From the NCBI GenBank assembly GCA_028023455.1, contig JAQFVV010006197.1, forward strand, positions 14,073,254 to 14,137,253: 64,000 nt of DNA, in the 5' to 3' direction. The stretch comes from Epiperipatus broadwayi. Taxonomy: Eukaryota; Onychophora; Udeonychophora; Euonychophora; Peripatidae. How positions within the stretch are numbered: the first letter of the stretch is position 1; each line of letters opens with the position of its first letter. Under the pieces are notes generated by a model, which saw only the letters and a program-made list of their open reading frames with translations, did not search any database and was not told where the DNA came from. Both the position numbers and the translations under genes were made by a program. Of the stretch, positions 58,071 to 64,000 are shown one piece after another.

Positions 58071-60268
58071 GGAAAAAATATTTTTACATTTCATTAATAA
58101 ATTCATGGTTTACTTTCTAAATTGTTAACCATTACAGTAAATTGAGTATGTTTCTGTTCGTCTCTCTATACACTTCGATATAAATTTGAATTTTTTTTAT
58201 TATGGTCTGAAATATATCTCTGATAGTTCTTTGGAAAATCAAAGTTCAATATGCATGCTTTTATATGGAAGACAATCATATATTTATTTGAATATTGTCT
58301 ATATTCTGTATACTATGTTGGAAAAAATGCAAATAATTCATTACTATAATTTAATTTATAAGTACCATCCACTTTAGGAAAATATGTTAATGATTATTAA
58401 TAATTGATTAGACTAAAAATTGTCATATCATTTTTAGCCCAAGTATAAACTGTAAATTTAATTGAAGATTGTCTTTTTGAATACAACCACGTGGCAATAT
58501 TAATCAAACTTACTTCTTTTTTTTTTCATACACAATATGTTAGATATACTTTTTACCTATGCAGTTTAAACATATAAATGGAGACACCACCTTAAATTGC
58601 ATTTTTTGGATGAATTAGCATTCTTCAATTGGGCCAAGTTGTATTTCATTGCTTATGAGATAAAGTGGGTGATTATAGATTAGTACATTCGTGTATATGC
58701 AGCAGTACTAAATGGTGGGGGGTGATCATTTATGCAAATTTTTAAATATTTCACTGGAAGGCAAAAGCTTTTTAACAATCTTCTCTTTCTCCTGTAGAAT
58801 CAGTAAAGAAGAAAATATTACCTACCTGTCTTGTCTGCTGTGAAAAACATTTTGAGCAGTTTTTATGACATTATAAATATTCATTTACTAAATAATACTG
58901 CTAATCCATTTGCTATGGAACAGTTAACTAAAAGTGAAATCTTAAGTATTGGAAATCTAAAAACAATTTTAAGTTTGTCAAGACTTGTAGGTGGTCATAG
59001 GCTTGGCATTTTATGCCTTGTGAATATATATTTATGCTTGATAAAAATTGTTTTTTTTTTAATGACCAATTTATTTATTTATTTGCATTTTTAACTCATA
59101 GTTAATTTTATTATTTCACTTTTCAATTATTGTAAAAATTGATAACCAAATCAATATTTTATTCAAAGGATGTGACTTTTAAAAAAAGTTAAAATAGCTG
59201 AATTTAAAACAAGTAGAAAACTGTTGTTTTGGCTGAAGTAATTACTTTCATGAACATTTTTATATTAATAAAAAATATTATTAAATAACGACAGTCATAG
59301 GACAATTATGATATATTTAACAAAAAAAAAAGAAATTTTTTTTTGGAAAAAATCATATGATTTCCGAATTAACAGATTGAATTTTGAACCAGGGATCTTT
59401 GGCTTTTGAAATCTTTATTCTAGAATTGAATTAAACAATGCAGAACAATAAAATATTATTAAAAATAAAAAATCTTAAGATTCATAAATTATACACATGC
59501 ATATATAACGTTTTTATACCTAAAATTTTTTGACATGTTCTCAGACTTTTGGAGTAATCTCTTCTATAAGGATTTTGTTATATATGTGTATGTACGTAAA
59601 CATATAAAAGGAAGTTAAAAACTCTTGGTGATGCAGTTAGCGATCAAACGTTAATTTTAATACAGGTTACGATGCATATCTTTTATCTTTTGCAAAAATA
59701 AAATGTTGGTTTACTCTCTAGTAAAAGAATCTTATTCTTGAATATCCCCGAAGATATTTTGTGTAAAAGCATCATTATTTATTTAAAAAACAGTAAGCTG
59801 TAAGCTTGTCAAAAAGCCTTATAACTAATTTATGGTGATTTTTCTTTTGAAATATTTTTAAAAGAGCAGTAATTTTAAATTTTTCAAATAAAAAGTCTTT
59901 TCCTATGATAAATGGATTAATGTTGACGTGTCAACTTTTATTAAAAGTAATGCTTTAAAGGGTCTACCACCTGGTGTTGAATGAACAGTTAACTGCAGAG
60001 AAGTGGGAAAGGTGAAATTGATGTTTCAGATTGCATTCAAATTTTAATAAAATTGCGAATAATATTAATTATTGTTTAAAGTTCTTTATTAATTAATTTT
60101 GTTAATCTTTGTTTATATCTGTATATAATTATTGTATGTAATTGTTTGCCTGTTTTTTCTTAATGATAATATAATTAAACTGTAAAAATTTTGATTTAGT
60201 AATTAATGTTTATATATTCAAGACCTTTATCAATCAGTGATGGAAGAAAAATCTTCAACTGCTTTTTT
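58071..60268. other. AT-rich stretch without recognisable genes
   Basis: An 87-codon frame at 58831-59091, just after a pyrimidine tract ending ctcctgtag (58789-58797), looks superficially exon-like but matches no family I know and ends in low-complexity sequence. At 59380-59420 a ttgaaccagggatctttgg word resembles the B-box block of the PLE/SINE repeats. Nothing firmer. Confidence 0.35.
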
Positions 60269-60269
60269 T

Positions 60270-60365
60270 TTTCCATATGTCAAAGCATCGAATCCGTGAC
60301 AACCGTCTGCAAGCTTGCTTGCAAGGCGGCTGCGCTGACCTTTCGGCTGTCAACGCCTGACCACC
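60270..60365 (-). mobile_element. tRNA-derived SINE, diverged
   Basis: Minus strand: gcgttgacagccgaaaggtc, an A-box region ending gtcagcgcagccgcc, an extended arm cttgcaagcaagcttgca, a decayed B-box (cggattcgatgc), then tttgacatatgg and an A run at about 60265-60275. The end tttgacatatg is shared with the 3.55-kb SINE, and the extended arm with the 19.07-kb SINE. No clear TSD. Confidence 0.7.
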
Positions 60366-60394
60366 TACTTTTAGCTTGGATAGTTATCAGTTTG

Positions 60395-60640
60395 AGTATA
60401 TGAATCAATTTAAATATCTTGGTAGTTTTTTAAGTAGAAAGGTGGACTTAGATATTGAGCGACTCCATTGTGTTCTATTGCTCTTAGCAAATTAAAGAAG
60501 GGTATTTCATTATAGGGAAATAATTATTGCAATTAAAATAACTATATATAGAGCTGTTATTGTATGGAAGTGAAACTTCAACATAACACAAAAATATTAG
60601 AAAATTTATACTTAAGGATGCTTTGTACAATTCTAGAAAT
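60395..60640 (+). pseudogene. LINE reverse transcriptase thumb fragment
   Basis: Plus-strand translation gives NQFKYLGSFLSRKVDLDIE (about 60405-60460) and, after a shift, IKITIYRAVIVWK (about 60530-60570). This is the FKYLGS...I--R...YRAV-L pattern that follows the catalytic motif in many non-LTR RTs. Too short and broken to assign to a clade; it differs from the YKYLGQIINTDG version of the RTE copy. Confidence 0.6.
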
Positions 60641-60644
60641 ATGA

Positions 60645-61790
60645 AATTCATAAAACCAATCAATATGTTCTTAAAATTGCTGGATGTGATACTATAGAGT
60701 CCACTGCTGTAAAATCACATCTTCATTGAATTAAATAGTTATCAATTTGAAGAAGGTTAACTTAAATATTGATACTAAATGTAGGCATGATTTAGACTTT
60801 GCTTATTTTATAAAGATTATCACAAAACATTCTAAATAAGTGCACTATTGATTGTTTTTATATTAAATATTAGCATTGCAAAATATCAAATACGTAAATA
60901 GAATGGATTAGTACATTTTATATGACTATACATTTGTAATTAATGAATTAGTTTATATAGTCTTTGCAAAACTCATCTTCTAGTGTGTTTCTATTGTTTG
61001 TTTTGTTTTCTCTTGGAGTTGGAATGGCCATTATTGTTTATGAGTGTCTGCTGTTGCTGGTGGTGAATTATACTTATATATTTAAATTTGAACATATTTA
61101 ATATATGCATCATTATCATCATCAGTTATTTGCCAAAAGAGAAATTTCCTTTTCTCTACCCAAATATCTCATAATTTCTTTTCTTCCCTAAATCATTAGT
61201 AGATTTTTTTCTCTTCTCATTTTTTATTTACATATTTTACAATTCTTGCCAGCATGTCTTTCATATATGTATAGGCTTGTAAATAAATACACACACACAA
61301 TTCAATTCTTCTTTCCCTTCAAAATTTACTCATTTTAAAAATACTTTTAGGTTGATAATTTTTTTAACTTAAAATCTTTTCCAATCTTTTAAAAAAATCC
61401 ACACATCTAAATTAGAATTGTTCGTTCTTTTTATATTAATTTTCTCATTTTTTGTTCTATATAAAGCCACAATCAAAACATTTTACAAGCCTTTTTAAAG
61501 ATCTATTTTAATTGGTCAGAGAACAATTCCCCACTCTTATTAATTGACTCATTGCAATTTTTACTCTGATTTTTTTTTGTCCTGCTACCAACAATTAAGC
61601 ATCCCTTCAAGGATTATTAGCTCTAATCTGCTCTTTGTGCAATGCTTATTTTTAATATCTTCACATTATTTTCATTGCTTTAATTTTATTTGTATATTTT
61701 TTTTATACCAATCATTCTGCAAGTTGTATAAATCTATGTATGATGTTATTACATTCATCTGTACTGTTTGCACACTTTATCATTTTATTA
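60645..61790. other. AT-rich spacer
   Basis: (CA)n at 61287-61297. No coding or RNA gene recognised. Confidence 0.4.
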
Positions 61791-61794
61791 AGCC

Positions 61795-61838
61795 AATAAA
61801 CATCACATGATACATATAGAGAGTTTTGCCTGTTTTAA
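61795..61838. repeat. Family A fragment joining the two element ends
   Basis: aataaacatcacatgat, an end word of family A, is followed within about 8 bp by agagagttttgcctgtttta, the opposite end word. All internal sequence, including the ribozyme, is missing, so this looks like a deletion derivative or excision-like remnant. Confidence 0.6.
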
Positions 61839-61839
61839 T

Positions 61840-64000
61840 ATTTTATTAACAAATCTAATATAATAAAAATTCCTAACACAATTCTAATTTCCTTTTTGTC
61901 AAACTAATATTTTATATGTGAATAAAAAAAGACTTATTACTGTTAATAAATTATTTTCAGTAGTACAATTTGTTTAGTTATAAGAAACATTGGGAAGTTA
62001 GGCTTATAAATTTATATGTATTTACTTAATGTGTTGTTCATTAATTTTTTTTAATTTGTACGTATGTGTATATTAATATTAATTTTATTACTTCAACCAA
62101 TAATATATTTAAGCAACCAAACAATTATTATATAAAAATGGACTTTATAAGATTTCAAACATGGTTTTTTTTCCAGATCCAATCAAAAGCTAGCTGGATT
62201 TGATTTTCTTAGACATTACTGGAATCTCAAAAACAAATTTAGGACAACCCATGACCATTGCACTCATTTGTTGCATAAATAGAATTTAAAAATTACTGGT
62301 CTTTGTATATGTGGTTCAATGCAAGTCATGAATTAGATTGCTAATGACTATAGTGGCAAAATTGAAGGACAATAAAAATGCTAGTGAATCTATTTCCTGG
62401 TTGGAAATGCTATAGATTTCTTTATGATATTTTGTCAATAGTTAAGCTGTCTAAAAAAAATTATTATTCTAAATAAATAAATTTATTTACTGCAATGTGT
62501 TTATTAATTTTTAAATATGAATTCAAGATTAAATAAAAAAAATATTGCTTAAATAAGTCAAAACTTTTATTATAAAAATAAAATCTGCTGGTAATGAAAA
62601 TTTAGAGGACATCCACATAATTTTGTCAGTTGTTTGAAGTTTCTGAACTGTTTGGAAATTGGTTTGATTTGCCAAACATACATTCTAATATTCCTTTTTA
62701 TGTTAACATGTAACCTAAGATATGTAGCAGGCATCAATTCCAGTATCAGAAGTTTAGATAATGTAGAATGCTAAATGTGAATAGAAAACTTTGAGGTGTT
62801 GAATTATCTTTTCCAGGCCAATCTATTTGCTTATACAAACACAGTTAAATCTATTGTTCATAGATAAATGCAGTAGTATATAGATTATCTAAGTTTCATG
62901 CATGCAGAAACACAGACCAAAGGAATTTCCAGTGGTATATATTACTCTATTATTGTAATGGTTTTGAAATTGTAAAAACATTTTAAACAATAAAACAGGT
63001 TTGAATTTGAAATAAAGAAAATTTATTTAAAGCTGAAAACTTTCAATACTGAGATGTATTATAATCATAGCATTATCTGACTAAAGGAGGTTGAGATCTA
63101 GATTTAATGTTATTTTTTAATATTAGATTGTCATAAAATTGAATTTTTAGGAGTAGATTTACATACTAATGATGAAAGTGGTTGCTACAAGTCCATTTTT
63201 CAGAAAGAGGGTGTTAGAGTTATTTTTATTGGTAGCATGATGATTTTTACCTATTGATCATATCTCCTTCACCTTTCTCTTTCTGTCATCTCTCTCAGAG
63301 CAAATAATGTTAGCCATAGAGATATCAAAGTTATGGCCTGATTACAACTGATGATCCAAGAAAACAGAAGAGTATTCATTGCTTTTCTTGGTCCTTTTGT
63401 ACAGATATGCTTGGCAAGTCTTATAGATAAGTTAGCTCGTGTTTCACTATATTAAGACTTCAAGCAAGTTCTTTGCAATTAATTTTGTACACAATTTGAT
63501 GTGAAATCTCTCTAGTTCAAAAATTACTTTAAATGTAGATCTCAACTTTCTTTAGTCACATAATTCTATAATTATGATACTTCTCAGTATTGAAAGCACT
63601 CAGCTTTAAATAAATTTTCTTTATTACAAATTCAAACCCATTTTGTTGTTAAAAAGATTTTAACATTTTCTAAACCATTACAATAATTGCAGAAAAATAG
63701 GGTAAAAAAATTTATTCTAGAATTAATCTATATACAAGCAAAAAAGAAATCTACTGTTGATAGAGGAATATAGTAAAATATGTATAATCTAGATATGAAA
63801 TTGACTTACATTTATAAGGAAATACAATTGGAAAAAACTATTGTTGAGTAAATAATCTAATACTATATATATATTATTTAAAATTAATTTCATTGCTAAT
63901 TGAAAAAAACAACAACTATTTTTTATAACCTGCAAGAAAGAGAGGTTAAAAGAGCAGATACAAATTTTTGTATAAATTAAACTAACTGCTTAAAGACAAA
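61840..64000. other. AT-rich stretch without recognisable genes
   Basis: No coding region, repeat or RNA gene that I can support to the window end. Confidence 0.45.

Noticed and set aside
58831-59094. 87-codon frame after a splice-acceptor-like tract as a host exon
   Set aside because: The second half is low-complexity, no family is recognisable, and polypyrimidine-AG is common by chance in this AT-rich DNA.
1-64000. CRISPR arrays, bacterial operons, rRNA genes
   Set aside because: No spaced direct-repeat array, no Shine-Dalgarno-led gene chains and no rRNA-like conserved blocks; the element content is entirely eukaryotic.

Overview
The window is AT-rich (roughly 72-75% A+T by eye), gene-poor animal DNA, and I found no intact host gene. 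Its content is a layered set of mobile elements typical of an invertebrate genome: a GTF2IRD2-like hAT, Penelope-like elements (PLEs), RTE-type and another LINE, tRNA-derived SINEs with clean target-site duplications (TSDs), an ISXO2-like transposase relic, pogo/Tigger pieces and several foldback repeats. I cannot place the species from sequence alone. The mix would fit a mollusc or another large repeat-rich invertebrate genome.

Layout. 1-2880: decayed hAT transposon. 3.55 kb: tRNA-Gly-derived SINE. 5.9-6.9 kb and 7.75-8.9 kb: two foldback repeats of different families, each holding several hammerhead-ribozyme-like motifs. 9-15 kb: featureless AT-rich DNA. 15.3-18 kb: Penelope-like element on the minus strand. 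18.8-20 kb: a foldback MITE, a SINE and another ribozyme repeat. 24.1-24.4 kb: second Penelope RT fragment. 25.6-26.8 kb: unidentified GC-richer patches. 29.4 kb: another ribozyme repeat. 34.1-36.9 kb: LTR-like promoter architecture, a cluster of short palindromes and two GC-richer patches. 39.7-40.6 kb: pogo-like TA-flanked MITE. 40.9-45.0 kb: ribozyme foldback split by an almost full-length RTE retrotransposon. 45.5 kb: SINE. 47.4 kb: pogo/Tigger transposase relic. 49.3 kb: long hairpin. 50.8-51.1 kb: ISXO2-like transposase relic. 54.1-56.1 kb: older RTE copy split by a palindromic PLE/SINE-like insertion with a 13-bp TSD. 56.3-58.1 kb: decayed LINE of another family. 60.3-60.6 kb: SINE plus LINE fragment. 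The remainder to 64 kb is AT-rich DNA with one repeat fragment.

The most interesting signal is that two unrelated repeat families carry compact type-I hammerhead ribozyme folds: family A of 59 nt in five copies, family B of 57 nt in five copies. Conserved CUGANGA and GAAA cores sit inside stems that keep pairing despite substitutions, including one compensatory change. Direct copies lie 451 and 461 bp apart, and the families also occur as inverted dimers. A third, weaker CUGAAGA...GAAA motif occurs in the terminal repeats of the Penelope-like element and in the 55-kb palindrome. This resembles the retrozyme/Penelope-type association of hammerheads with retroelements, but here in long inverted dimers.

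All protein-coding material is mobile-element derived. The best preserved is the RTE at 41.7-45.0 kb, which has endonuclease and RT domains but is split by a frame break just after the catalytic FADD motif.
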